From Channallabes apus (lineage: Eukaryota > Chordata > Actinopteri > Siluriformes > Clariidae), in NCBI GenBank assembly GCA_030522415.1, contig CM060107.1, positions 22,666,071 to 22,730,070 of the forward strand: 64,000 bases of DNA, given 5' to 3'. The position numbers were made by a program, and so were the translations under genes. Numbering within the stretch: the stretch's first letter is position 1; every line of letters starts with the position of its first letter. Under the pieces are notes generated by a model. That model made no database searches. It was given only the letters and a program-made list of their open reading frames with translations, and was not told the DNA's origin. Of this stretch, positions 12,254 to 26,402 are shown one piece after another.

Positions 12254-12860
12254 ACTATTGAACATAGAACATATTGGACCTTGTTCTTAACACAGGCAGG
12301 ACAAAGGAGCTTATTCTGGACTTCAGGAATCACTGTAGAGGGACTACAGGCTCTGACTATTAATGATGCTGAAGCAGGGCTGGTTGATAACGTTATGCTC
12401 CTGGGCCTGGACTTCTCTGGGAACCTTCTCTGACAAGCCAACACCACAGCCATAATGAAGAAAGCCTAACACCAGCTCTACTTTATAAGGCTGCTTAAAA
12501 AGAGGGACTTGGAGATCAGCCTTTCACCCAGGTCTACAGAGCTCTTATTGAAAGCATCCTGACCAGAGGGATCAGTGTGTGGTATGGAAATGCCACACAC
12601 AGTCAGTAGAGGCCCTCCAGAGAGTCAATAAGACTGCAGAGAGGATCATCGGCTAGTCCATGCCCTCCACTGCCCCTTCCTGCCCGCTTGGACACTACAC
12701 ATAGCACTGCAGAAATAAAGATTCTGCCATCCTCAGAGACATCCTTGTGACACGTCAGACCAGAGAGCATCAGCACAAACAAGTGTAGATTCACCAACAG
12801 CTTCTACACAGAAGCCATTAGACCGGTTCTTAAAGACATTCACCCCCAAATCCATAAACT
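12254..12860 (+). pseudogene. LINE reverse transcriptase C-terminal remnant
   Basis: Without respecting frame, the plus strand reads as the C-terminal reverse transcriptase region of a fish LINE. It has ATAATGAAGAAAGC followed by a segment resembling QQRLYFIRLLKK, then TTATTGAAAGCATCCTGACC (LIESILT type). Stops and frameshifts are frequent. It is a different, more decayed family than the LINE at 28019-31076. Confidence 0.6.
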
Positions 12861-13858
12861 AAATTACTCTTATCAGTCTACGTTATCAACATGGATCATA
12901 AATCGTATCATTATTCAATACAACACTTAACTACAAATATATTGTCAAAGTTATAAATAATTTTGTTCAAAATAATAAGTAGTTCATCTGTGCAAAATCA
13001 ATCTTTATACTTGTCGTACCTTGTATGGGATCCTATTGGTCAACATCTTGGTGCACATCTCTTTTTCTTATTTTGGATCGGCAGTTTATCGCAATCTGGT
13101 TTCTCTATATATCATTATCTGCAATACTGTATTAATTAAGTCACAATTACATTCTGCCCCCCCCCCTTATTCTATTCCCCCTTATCCTTACTGTAACCTG
13201 CTGCTGCAATGCAGTAATTTCTCTCACAGTATCAGAAAAGTCTGTCTGTCTGTCTATCTATACTGTATATATCTACCTACCTACCTACAGTGCTGTAAAA
13301 AAAAGTGTTTGCCCCCTTACTGATTTCTTATTTTTCTTTTCATGTTTGGTAAGTTATAATGTTTCAGATCATCAAACAAATTTAAGTATTAGTCAAAGAT
13401 ACCACAAGTAAACACATGCAGTTTTTTTATGATGAAAAAGAAACAAAATCCAACACTACATAGCCCTGTGTGAGAAAGCCATATTTCTCAGGCCTGATTA
13501 GTGCCACGCCTGTTGGCAATCAAGAAATCACTTAAATAGGACCTGCCTGACAGTGAAGACCAAAAGATCCTCAAAAGTTAGACATCATGCTGAGATCCAA
13601 AGAAATTCAAAAACAGGTCTATGTAGTTTTGGATTTTGTTTCCCTAAATAATAAAAACCTTCATTTAAAAACAGTGTGATGTATTTACTTGTGTTATCAT
13701 TGACTAATATTGTATTTAAATTTGTTTGATGATCTGAAACATTAAAATGTGACAAACATGCCAAAAAAAAAGAACTTAGTAAGGGGCAAACACTTTTTCA
13801 CACCACTGTCTGTACACCTGTATCTGTGCAAATAGCAAATAAAGTCAAGCTCAAGTTC
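12861..13858 (+). mobile_element. LINE 3' untranslated region, interrupted
   Basis: AT-rich continuation of the preceding remnant. It includes GTCTGTCTGTCTATCTAT near 13238 and ends in GCAAATAAAGTCAAGCTC at about 13831-13852, which resembles a LINE 3' end with polyadenylation-like AATAAA. A MITE sits inside it at 13288-13808 and a foldback element abuts its end. Confidence 0.5.
13288..13808. mobile_element. Foldback MITE, Tc1/mariner type
   Basis: The ends are CAGTGCTGTAAAAAAAAGTG and its approximate complement ending in CACTTTTTCACACCACTG. TA precedes the left end; the right flank reads TC, a possible one-base decay of the duplication. The arms are inverted repeats of well over 100 bp: GATCATCAAACAAATTTAA near 13365 is complemented by TTAAATTTGTTTGATGATC near 13715. 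Non-coding and non-autonomous. Family assignment rests on a remembered fish Tc1-like terminus. Confidence 0.8.
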
Positions 13859-14174
13859 TATGAAAGTATATTAGTGCCAAAATTCCTGAAAGCAAAATAG
13901 CAGGTTGAATTACATGAACTGAAAAAAATGTGTTGAAATAAAAATGTTTGAATTTTTCTGCATTGCAATTTGATCTGAATTGAAAAAAATCCTTAGAGCA
14001 TTTACAGTGTTTGAAATTTTTGCCACTGCAGTTTATTGTGGTTGTATATTTCAAGTGAAAATGTAATTCAAGCATTTAAAATTCAATGCAAAAATATTCA
14101 AGTTAATAAATTGCTGTTCAAAAATATTTTCAGGTGTTAAAAATACAATCTTTATTATTTTTCAATCTTACAAA

Positions 14175-14277
14175 TTCAAGTAAAAATTCAGGTAATAAAA
14201 TTCAGGTAGTAAAAATTCAGGTAATAAAATTCAGGTCGCTAAAATTCAGGTAACAAAATTCAGGTCGCTAAAATGCT
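14175..14277. repeat. Short tandem repeat inside foldback arm
   Basis: About seven units of roughly 14-18 bp built on AAAATTCAGGTA, alternating variants ending in ATAA, GTAA, CGCT and ACAA. The right arm has a shorter version at about 15520-15580, so unit number has changed between arms. Confidence 0.8.
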
Positions 14278-14655
14278 GGTCTTCACATCCGGGATATCAC
14301 AGGAAGAGCAGTGGAGTGCCGCGTGCTGCTGTCTGTGCCGCAGTGCACTTTAAAGTGTGCTTCCTGATCCCTCTGCAGTCTACTTCCCAGAAACCTACAA
14401 GGCTGGGTTGCCAGTTGCACAATAAACGGTTAAAACCACCCCATTCCGTAAACGCTATATTCAAAGCAAAGCCGGCGCTCTTTCATTCACACGCGAGAGC
14501 GATGGGTTTCCCGCCCCTGCGCTCGGTAGTGTTACAGTCTGTGGAAAAATTCTGTACAGCAGAAGAAACTAATTTAGGAAGCAGTCAAACAATTCAGCGA
14601 GTGACACCAGAGTAACTGCAGACGAAAAGAAACTGACGGACAATTCAAGATAAAG

Positions 14656-14990
14656 AATAAAGACAGACAGACATAGATACTTTATTGATTCCGAAGGAAA
14701 TTCCAGATATCCAGCAGCAATAGAGACAGTAACAGTAAGACTGCACACTGTATATCTTACAGTCAGTAGACACAGGGTCATGTGGGAACTGACCAGAGGT
14801 ACTAGTGCAATGATATACAAAAACTACAAGATATATAAAAAGGGTATAAATAAAAAATATAAATTATATATATATAAAAAAATATAAATTACAATAAAAA
14901 AGAGAAATGGGGTTAATTGCAGTGACGCTATTGATGTACAATTTTATATGCGACAAAGTCACAGTGCGACAGGTATTAAATTATCCAAGA
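14656..14990 (-). repeat. LINE 3' tail fragment
   Basis: Begins with GACA-type repeats followed by ATACTTTATTGATTCCGAAG and GAAATTCC. This is the complement of the familiar teleost LINE 3' end (AATTTCC...AATAAAGTATCT). It lies in the spacer of the foldback element, so it either came with it or inserted later. Exact inner boundary uncertain. Confidence 0.6.
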
Positions 14991-15898
14991 CTTATAACTT
15001 CATACTAAATATTAAACTGAAATGTTGTAATTGCGTTGCATAAAATAATTAGTGACAAAAATGTGTTTATTTATTTATTTTATTTTAATCAGACTGACAT
15101 TAAACCGCACTATCCACACTTTACATTTTTCTTAATTACAAAATATTTATGGTTACCTTTATTTATGAGCAATATAAATTTAACAAAGTTTAAACAGCAT
15201 GTATGTTGTTGCTGCTGCTGAGGAAATTTATCCCATCTTGTTACTGAATGTGACTCTACCGAGCGCAGGGGCGGGAAACCCATCGCTCTCGCGTGTGAAT
15301 GAAAGAGCGCCAGCTTTGCTTTAAATATAGCATTTATTGCAGAGGGGTGATTTTAACAATTTACACCCTTTATTGTGCAACTGGCAACCCAGCCTGTTAG
15401 TTTCTGGGAAGTAGACTGCAGAGGGATCAGGAAGCACACTTTAAAGTGCATTGCGGCGGACAGCAGCACGCGGCACTCCACTGCTCTTCCTGTGATATCC
15501 CGGATGTGAAGACCAGCATTTTAGCGACCTGAATTTTGTTACCTGAATTTTAGCAACCTGAATTTTGTTACTTGAATTTGTAAGATTGAAAAATAATAAA
15601 GATTGTATTTTTAACACCTGAAAATATTTTTGAACAGCAATTTATTAACTTGAATACTTTTGTGTTGAATTTTAAATGCTTTAATTACATTTTCACTTGA
15701 AATATACAACCACAATAAATTGCAGTGGCAAACATTTCAAACACTGTAAATGCTCTAAGAATTTTTTTCAATTCAGATCAAATTGCAATGCAGAAAAATT
15801 CAAACATTTTTATTTCAACACGTTTTTTTCAGTTCATGTAATTCAACCTGCTATTTTGCTTTCAGGAATTTTGGCACTAATATACTTCCATAAAGTTC

Positions 15899-19332
<3,434 letters not shown>

Positions 19333-19426
19333 TTTGGTAAGGACTTGCTCTTTCAACAATATCTTTACATTTCATACATTGGAGCACCCGAAACCAGTCT
19401 CAGAAAAATTCTGTCTGTCTGTCCAG

Positions 19427-19600
19427 TAGTGATGGGTCGTTCATAAACGATTCTTTCCTTTTGAACGAGTCTTTAACATGACTCAGAAGAAGGAGTGCAA
19501 AGCATTGCAAAACCACTGTAGGTTGTGTACAGGAAAAAGAAGTCAGTAGTTACCTTTGAGTCTACCAGCCCAAGTTGTTTGTTCTTTTGACACGTGACAC
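19427..19600. mobile_element. hAT-like non-autonomous element, right end lost
   Basis: Starts TAGTGATGGGTCGTTCATAA, identical to the copy at 22869-25175, and runs to CACGTGAC at about 19598, where it stops matching. Confidence 0.7.
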
Positions 19601-19632
19601 GTTTTTACTATTTTTTATATTTTAATATAAAA

Positions 19633-19818
19633 GGGGTAGCTCAGTGGTTAAGGCATTGGACTACGGTTCGGAAGATCCCAGGTTCAAATCCCACAACCAC
19701 CAAGTTGCCACTGTTGGGCCCTTGAGCAAGGCCCTTAACCCTCAACTGCTCAGATGTGTAATGAGATAAAAATGTAAGTCGCTCTGGATAAGAGCATCTG
19801 TCAAATGCCTAAATGTAA
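19633..19818 (+). repeat. tRNA-derived SINE, second family
   Basis: The head GGGGTAGCTCAGTGGTTAAG (A-box type) and GGTTCAAATCCC (B-box type) look like a tRNA gene. The body continues with TTGGGCCCTTGAGCAAGG and ends in CTCTGGATAAGAGCATCTG and ATGCCTAAATGTAA. The tail resembles LINE2-type 3' ends, so LINE2-driven mobilisation is plausible. It is not a functional tRNA: there is no folded acceptor stem and it has a SINE body. Confidence 0.9.
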
Positions 19819-19980
19819 GAGTCATTTTAAAACCAAAAGAAAAAGTTATTTTTGTCCGATCTGCTTTTTCTATTTGTCATCAGCGATTCACTCCAATTAC
19901 CGAACAGAAAAAAAACGAAGAAAAAAAGTACAACTTATCATAAACAAAGCGCAAGATACTCACCCTTATAAAATTTTATT

Positions 19981-22784
19981 TCATTGTATTAATAAGTTAG
20001 ACAGCGAGTTGTGTCATACAGAAATACAGGCAGACATGTACAGTACATGGGCTTCAACCTGAAATAATAATAATAATAATAACGTCACTGATTACATTAA
20101 AGCTGTTCAGCTTATTTTAATGTTTTACCTGTTAACTAAAAACTCTTTCCTCATCAACGATGTGTACTTGCGCTACTGTATCATACTATAATATATTAGT
20201 ACCCCTTTGTGCCAACTCTCCACAGCACTTAGAGCTGATTAATTAGTGCTTTCTATCAGAGCCAAATGTACAACTCTGCAGCAGATTAATATGGAAAAAA
20301 AGAAAAAAGGTTTGCAGCTCATTATGTCCTAAAGCATCATCTCAAACACCTCCACACAGATGTCATTCCCTAAATGTAAAGTGCTTTAGCGTCTATCCTG
20401 AAGATATTGGCTCTGAATCCAGGTAAATCCAGGTGAGAGATCTGTTGAGACTTTGATCCCAGTTCTTGTACATGATCAGTCACAGTCTGAACTTGTCTCC
20501 TCGCTTTGACTTTCTCTCTCTCTCTCTCTCAGTGTTGATACAAAGCTTCTGTTCCTATTTGTTCTTGCTTCACAAAGCTCCCATCATTAATGATTTTTTA
20601 AAGACTCCTCTGTGTACGTTTATTGAATCATTTCATGCCTGCCAAGTTTATTTTGGTTGGGCTAACTGGGAGCTTTTAATAATGTTTCAGTCATGCCAAA
20701 GGGACTTCTACACAGAGATGTCTTTCCACCGCCTTAACATTTCGTTTCTTCTGTTCCTGCACTATAGCACTACAGGATATTACACAGACGCGTTTTTGAC
20801 TGAAGCATATGTGCAATATCCTTTTTATGTGCTCATGTATGGAGTTTTACAGGCTGAGGCAGAGTTTAATTGTGTGTGTTAAACGTCTGTTGTGCATTTC
20901 AGGATAAAAAGTGTCCAACAGGTTTGTAATATTCACTGCATGTTGTAATATTCATGATTTCAGAAGCGTCAAATTATCGGGCCGCTTCAAGCAAAGAAAA
21001 CAACTTGAATGAGATTTGAAATTATTGGAACTTGGTTAAGAACCCTTTAACATATTATCAAAACCTGGAAGGATAGTGAATTTCAACACACACACACACA
21101 AATGAAGGATAGAGCATTACCATATACACACAATGTGATGAGAACTCACAGTACTGGGACTAAACAGCTGTGTGGACATGACATAAGAAAACCGCTTGTT
21201 AGTGAGGATAATCAGAACAAAGGCTTTGATTTGTTAGGAAGCATAAAGATTGACGTTTGGAGCAATGATGTACTAAGGGAAGTACATGATGCAATGCAAC
21301 TTTTTTCCCATCTTTATATACATTTTTAATTCCTTTTTTTGGACGTGTATTTCGTTCCTAGTAAAATAATAGGTCATGTTTAACCATATTAAAATAAAAT
21401 TGTATTTTATACTCCTAAAACCTTCCGGATCTTAATTTCAGCTTTTATAAATAAAAACACATGTTAAAACATTTAGCATTGAAAACAGGCCCATTGAACT
21501 AGTGCAATATCTTTTTTTCCATCCATCTGCTCTCCAGAACCACAACCTTTCTTTTTTTCTTTCTGATCCTACTTTTTTTTTTTTTTTTTAATTCCGAGCA
21601 ATTAACAGTTTTACATGATGTGATTTTATCATGCTTGAACATTTTTATGTCAGTGACTTGCAGAGTGGAGGAAAACAATGGGAAAATGTTACTGTCTGCC
21701 ATCCATAACACCACTGTATCTGTGGGCATTCAGTGATGTTTTCATATTTTTTTTATATGTTTGATTTAATCTTTTTTTTATGCTGTTTCATTTCACCATA
21801 TTTTCTGAGGGGCTGATTTTACTCTGTTGTGCTTGGAGTATCTGTGGGGAAATTTCTTTATTACAATCATTCTTTAATTGTGTTATTGTTAATATATAAG
21901 CTATGCTAGATGCTCTAGATGTCTAGGGTGATCCAGAAGGCAAGTGGGACTGACAGAAAGCTTGCTGCCTCACTCATTAAACCCCATTACTTGGCTTAAC
22001 ATGACTCTGGGATATCTGTGATACAGATGTTTCTGTCTCAGTGCTCTTTAACCCCTCCCTTTTATTCCATTTTCATTCCCTGTACTCTTTCTCTTTCCAG
22101 ATTCTAAAAAGTGAATTTTGACACCATGTCCTCAAGTGATGTCCCTCACACACTTGAATGTCGAATGGCATATTTCTTATGCACTCTTGTCCCTTAAATT
22201 CTTTAAAATTCTTGCAATGGGTATAAAATTGTAAAACTCTTATTACGAAGTATAGAGGCTAAGCAACAAATAATAAACTAGTCATGACTATGTAATTGTC
22301 TTTGCTTTGTCTATAGCTGACCATTCCCTCACTCCAAAAATAAACTCTGATGATATTTATTGTTAAAAATGCATCTTGGACCTTGTAACTTGTAACAGCC
22401 CAGAATGTATTGGCCTTAGTGGCTGAAAAAAAGCAATTTAGCAATGCTGGGGTTAAAAAAAAAAAAAAAAAAAAGCTGTTTGGCAGAAACAAAATGGTAA
22501 AAGAGACTGAGGTTTGATCAGCAGACACACAAACATCTCTCGGGGTCCTACGTATATTACATACTTTCTTGATAAATATTCCTATCTGATCCCCCTGATC
22601 TCAGTGTCTCAGTGTCTCAGTGTGCTTTATCAAAGCAAATGACTAAGCATTACAGAGAAGCCTACATATCTCAATAATTCAGTCCATCAGTGTTGGATGA
22701 AGTTTAACATCTAAACATAAAATGGATCATTTAAATCAGTGCCCTTAATGGTATAAAATATTATAGCGCAAATCCAAGGTCAGG
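19981..22784. other. Unique non-coding sequence
   Basis: Holds an AAT repeat near 20063-20083, CT repeats near 20512-20531, a T-run near 21577-21590 and an A-run at 22455-22474. A 138-codon frame at 20466-20882 has no recognised domain and is probably chance. Confidence 0.5.
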
Positions 22785-23032
22785 ACTTCCTCTTACAACA
22801 ATATCTTTACATTTCATACACTGGAGCACCCGAAACCAGTCTCAGAAAAATTCTGTCTGTCTGTCCAATAGTGATGGGTCGTTCATAAACGATTCTTTCC
22901 TTTTGAACGAGTCTTTAACATGACTCAGAAGAACGAGTGCAAAGCATTGCAAAACCACTGTAGGTTGTGTACAGGAAAAAGAAGTGAGAAGTTACACTGT
23001 AAAAAATAAATAGTAAATTTTACGGTAAAAAA

Positions 23033-23409
23033 GGTGGCGCGGTGGTGTAGTGGTTAGCACTGTCGCCTTGCACCTCCAGGGTCTGGGTTCGATTCCCCGG
23101 CCAGGCTCGATTCCCGTCTCTGTGTGCATGGAGTTTGCATGTTCTCCCCGTGCTTGGTGGGTTTCCTCCGGGTACTCCGGTTTCCTCCCACAGTCCAAAG
23201 ATATGCAGGTTAGGCTAATTAGCGTTCCTAAATTGCCCGTAGTGTGTGATTGGGTGTGTGAGTGTGTGTATGTGTGTGTGCCCTGCGATGGATTGGCACC
23301 CTGTCCAGGGTGTACCCCGCCTAGTGCCCGAAGTCTCCTGGGATAGGCTCCAGGTCCCCCGCGACCCTGAATAGAGGATTAAGCGGTATAGAAAATGAAT
23401 GAATGAATG
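23033..23409 (+). repeat. tRNA-derived SINE (V-SINE/DANA-like), complete
   Basis: Full plus-strand copy. Head GTGGTGTAGTGGTTAGCAC (A-box type) and GGGTTCGATTCCC (B-box type), conserved core GTTTCCTCCGGGTACTCCGG, and a GAAT-repeat tail. The 17-bp target duplication AATTTTACGGTAAAAAA flanks it (23016-23032, 23410-23426), so this is a clean retroposition into the CACTG-ended element. Best copy for defining the family consensus. Confidence 0.95.
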
Positions 23410-23771
23410 AATTTTACGGTAAAAAAAACGGCAGCTGTGGTTGCCAGAATTCTACAGTAAAAAATACGGTAGCACCGTTATTGCACTGTGAAAACAAATA
23501 AACCGTAAATTTTACGGAAAAAAATGGCAGCTGTGGTTGCCAGAAGTTTACCGTAAATTTTTTTACAGATTAAATATATATTTTTTTACGGTTTATAACT
23601 GTCTAATTAACATGTTTATGTTGTTATAAAAACAGTTTATTCCCGCCAAATTCCAGGGTTTACATTGTAACTAATACGGATCATAACCATAACCATCATA
23701 ACTCAGAACTGTCTAATTTAAAGATTTATGTTGTAATAATAACGGTTTATTTCCATCATTTTTACAGCTCA

Positions 23772-23958
23772 GTACTCACACACCGTCTATACAACTTTAT
23801 CTTGTATATTGGGGGGGGGGGTATCTGGAGGAAACCCACCAAGCATGGGGAGAGCATACAAACTCCATGCACACAGAGATGGGAATCGAGCCTGGCCGGG
23901 AATCGAACCCGGACCCTGGTGGTGGAAGGCGACAGTGCTAACCACTACACTACCATGC
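23772..23958 (-). repeat. Partial V-SINE with internal deletion
   Basis: The tail part (ACAACTTTATCTTGTATATT) is joined through a G-run (23811-23821) directly to GGAGGAAACCCACC and the head. The central core is missing. It lies inside the CACTG-ended element. Confidence 0.8.
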
Positions 23959-25830
23959 TTGCTACAGTATGTTGTTGGACTATTTGTGTTATTATGAATA
24001 ACCACAACCACATTGACTTCATTCAGCAATTCTGTGAAAGCATCATTTTATCCGACTAGCTGGGAGCTAAAACAGATAGAAGTTACACTGCTAAGCATTT
24101 GGATTTTACTGTTAAGAAACTATTAAGAGTACTTTTATACTAATTGATGAATACAAACCTAAATCAAATCATCAAAACCCATCAAAAGTTATTCAAGACT
24201 CGGACATCAGCATGGCCCCATGTATTTTTTAATAAAGACAGTAAAACAATATTTAAATTCTCAAAATCAAATATACAAATGTCAGGGTGGACATTTTTTT
24301 TTGGGCAGACAATCTAAGTATGGCCGTGGCGGCGGGCAAAGTGGCGCGTGCTAGCGGCTGTCCTTGCCACAGTGATCAAAGGGTGGAATACCATTCACAA
24401 ATTTGAGTCCATGGTTAATGTAAATTAGACGGCTATAAAACATAGAAAAAACTATTAATATCCGTAAAATATACAGTATAATGAGTGCAATAACGTACAA
24501 ACAACAGTGTTGCTACCGTATTTTTTACGGTAAATTTCTGGCAACCACAGCTGCCAGTTTTTTACCATAAAATTCACCGTTTATTTTTTACAGAGCAGAT
24601 ATTTTTCAGATTTTTAAACTCTGTCAACAAAGGTTTAGTAAAATATAAACTGATGCTCCATGATATTATTACCAAATACCTTCTCTGAGAGTTTCCTTTT
24701 TATAAATACAGTATATCATAAATTTTACTGCAATAAACCATATTTTCATATGTTTTTAGCTGTTAAATTTAAGGTCTTACTCTGTAAAACTAATTACAGT
24801 TTTTCACTGTAAATTCTACGGTTATCCCAAGTTTTGTGAAATACGGTTTTATTCTGTAGCATTTATACGGCATTTTACTGTTAGAATTACGAACATTTTT
24901 TACAGTGTACCTTTGAGTCTACCAGCCCAAGTCGTTTGTTCTTTTGACACGTGACTCCCATAGACGCTATGCCGTGCAGTAGATTCAAAAGAACGAATGA
25001 CTCGGACTAGAAGATATCAGAGTTGGGTGTCTGTTTATTGAAATTGGAACATTTTATTTTATTTCTGATCAAAAGAACGAAAGGAACTAAATGACTCAAA
25101 AAAAGATTCGTTTATTTTTTATGAACGAGATTCAAGGAACTGAGTCACTAAAATGATTCAAAGTTCCCATCACTACTGTCCATTCAGACTGTGTCACAGC
25201 ATCTCACAAAACTGGCTGCATAGAATTTAATGTTAAAGGTTAAAATTTAACCTGCACTATAAGTAAAATCAAAATGTTGGGTAATTGATATGGGCCCGGT
25301 TTCTCGATAACGCACACTATTCGCGCGCTAAGAAGACTCTTAAGATATATCTTACGTTAAGTGATTACTTTTCTAAGTGTATTTCTCGAACTGTCTCTTA
25401 GGAGTCTTCTTAAGTCGCTGCCTCTTACGTCCGACGTTACGCGGCGCTGTCTACAGTGAAGGTCCTGAATTAGCGGACATCGGTGGCTCTGGAATCGATT
25501 TTTGACTCCTTTTGCATGACAGTGTTAAGAAAGACGGCACTTTCTATGCAAATTAAACATTGCACTAAATTCTTTTAATAGCGTTTATTTCGACATGTGT
25601 TAACTTAACAATAACATGTCATAATAGACAAATATATAAATTAATATTAATTAATATAATAATATAATATATAATATTTTCATGTAGAAACGAACGGGGT
25701 TTTACAATCATAGTTGATGGACAAACAGCTGATAACACTCTTCACCAGCTTCAGAAACAATGTGAAGTGTCAGTTGTTGGGGTTGTATAGCGCACTTATG
25801 GAATGAATACGATGAGATGACAGAGTGGAG

Positions 25831-26402
25831 GTTTAATACCCCTATCTCACCTACGCGTGGCGGTTCATTATGATTCAGCGCGAGTTTTGGTGCTGTTATT
25901 ACGTTTCCATTTTACCACGCAAAAAAATAAACATGCGGAAGCTCGCGGACCTTGCAGATCTTCGCGGACCGTCGGGCGCCGGTCACTCGAGGCGGATCAC
26001 GGTGTCTAATACCCCTCTCTCACCTGTGTGGTGTCTAATACCCCTCTCTCACCTGTGTGGTGCCTAATACCCCTCTCTCACCTGTGTGGTGCCTAATACC
26101 CCTCTCTCACCTGTGTGGCCGGACTCATCTCCGTGAGCTGCCGCGATTGCCCACCACGTTCCTTTAACGTTCCGCGAAGTTCTGCAAAGTCTGCAAGCTA
26201 CCGCGAGGACCAGCAAAAAATTAAACGTTGAATTTTTCACGCGGAAAGATGAAAACGTAATCAAAGCGCAAAAACTCGGGGTGAATCATGATCAAGCCTG
26301 CGGCCACAGCGCGAGACCGTGCAGGTGAGATAGGGGTATACAGTAACACCGCATCTCACAGCGAGTCAAACCGCATGAGTGAATACTGTAGGGGTATTAA
26401 AC
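25831..26402. mobile_element. Nested inverted-repeat module
   Basis: Bounded by GTTTAATACCCCTA (25831-25844) and its exact complement TAGGGGTATTAAAC (26389-26402). An inner pair ACCCCTATCTCACCT and AGGTGAGATAGGGGT lies at the left end and at about 26322-26336. The interior is much more GC- and CpG-rich than its surroundings. Target duplication not clear. Confidence 0.65.
26002..26117. repeat. 29-bp tandem repeat, four units
   Basis: Units start at 26002, 26031, 26060 and 26089 and differ by only one or two bases (GTGTCTAAT versus GTGCCTAAT). The core AATACCCCTCTCTCACCT closely resembles the terminal motif AATACCCCTATCTCACCT of the surrounding module. Confidence 0.95.

Larger units (their letters stand above)
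13859..15892. mobile_element. Foldback DNA element with 650-680-bp inverted arms
   Basis: The left arm (13859-14537) and right arm (15246-15892) are inverted copies. Ends are TATGAAAGTATATTAGTGCC and the complement of TATGGAAGTATATTAGTGCC. The 6-bp AAGTTC flanks both sides (13853-13858, 15893-15898), a candidate target duplication. Each arm holds a run of short ACCTGAATTTT-type units next to a GC-rich block. Translations of the two outer arms differ at only two residues over about 65. No transposase is seen; the spacer holds a LINE tail. Superfamily unknown: Polinton, Dada or MULE type cannot be settled by eye. Confidence 0.85.
19333..19980. repeat. Duplicated segment, copy A
   Basis: Shares its left part (ACAATATCTTTACATTTCAT onward) with 22785-22990 and its right part (TTGTCCGATCTGCTTTTTC onward, from about 19850) with 27330-27461. 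The middle is shortened relative to copy B by a deletion starting within a hAT-like element near 19600, and a SINE has been inserted. The match runs past the transposon ends, so it is a segmental duplication or a larger unrecognised repeat. Confidence 0.8.
22995..24907. mobile_element. CACTG-ended DNA element with inner inverted repeats
   Basis: Ends CACTGTAAAAAAT and ATTTTTTACAGTG are perfect complements. TA is duplicated on each side (22993-22994, 24908-24909). Copy A's uninterrupted GTTACCTTTG confirms an insertion at TA. The interior is rich in TTTACGGTAAA-type palindromes. GGCAGCTGTGGTTGCCAGAA occurs near 23432 and 23526 and in complement near 24538. No transposase frame. TA targeting fits Tc1/mariner or ISL2EU; family not settled. 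Confidence 0.85.
22869..25175. mobile_element. hAT-like non-autonomous element, interrupted
   Basis: Ends TAGTGATGGG and CCCATCACTA are perfect inverted repeats. Flanks are CTGTCCAA (22861-22868) and CTGTCCAT (25176-25183), an 8-bp duplication with one mismatch, as expected for hAT. Removing the 1.9-kb nested element leaves about 390 bp, similar to the 314-bp relative at 49492-49805. Non-coding. Confidence 0.85.

Noticed and set aside
13851..14075. Small protein conserved in two copies (also 15697-15918)
   Set aside because: The similarity is explained by the inverted DNA arms of the foldback element. The frame is lysine/asparagine/phenylalanine-rich AT translation.
14316..14615. 99-codon frame in the foldback arm
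   Set aside because: The inverted arm does not keep the frame open and no domain is visible. Treated as non-coding element sequence.
19633..19705. tRNA gene
   Set aside because: A- and B-box words are present, but the acceptor arms do not pair and the sequence continues into a SINE body repeated at 33849 and 6561.
20466..20882. 138-codon open frame as a host gene
   Set aside because: It starts in a CT-rich low-complexity tract, shows no domain, and codon content looks like translated AT-rich intergenic DNA.
23033..23100. tRNA gene on plus strand
   Set aside because: It is the head of a full-length SINE with a 17-bp target duplication.
26002..26117. CRISPR-like array
   Set aside because: Four contiguous 29-bp units with no spacers, in a eukaryotic transposon. 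It is a simple tandem repeat.
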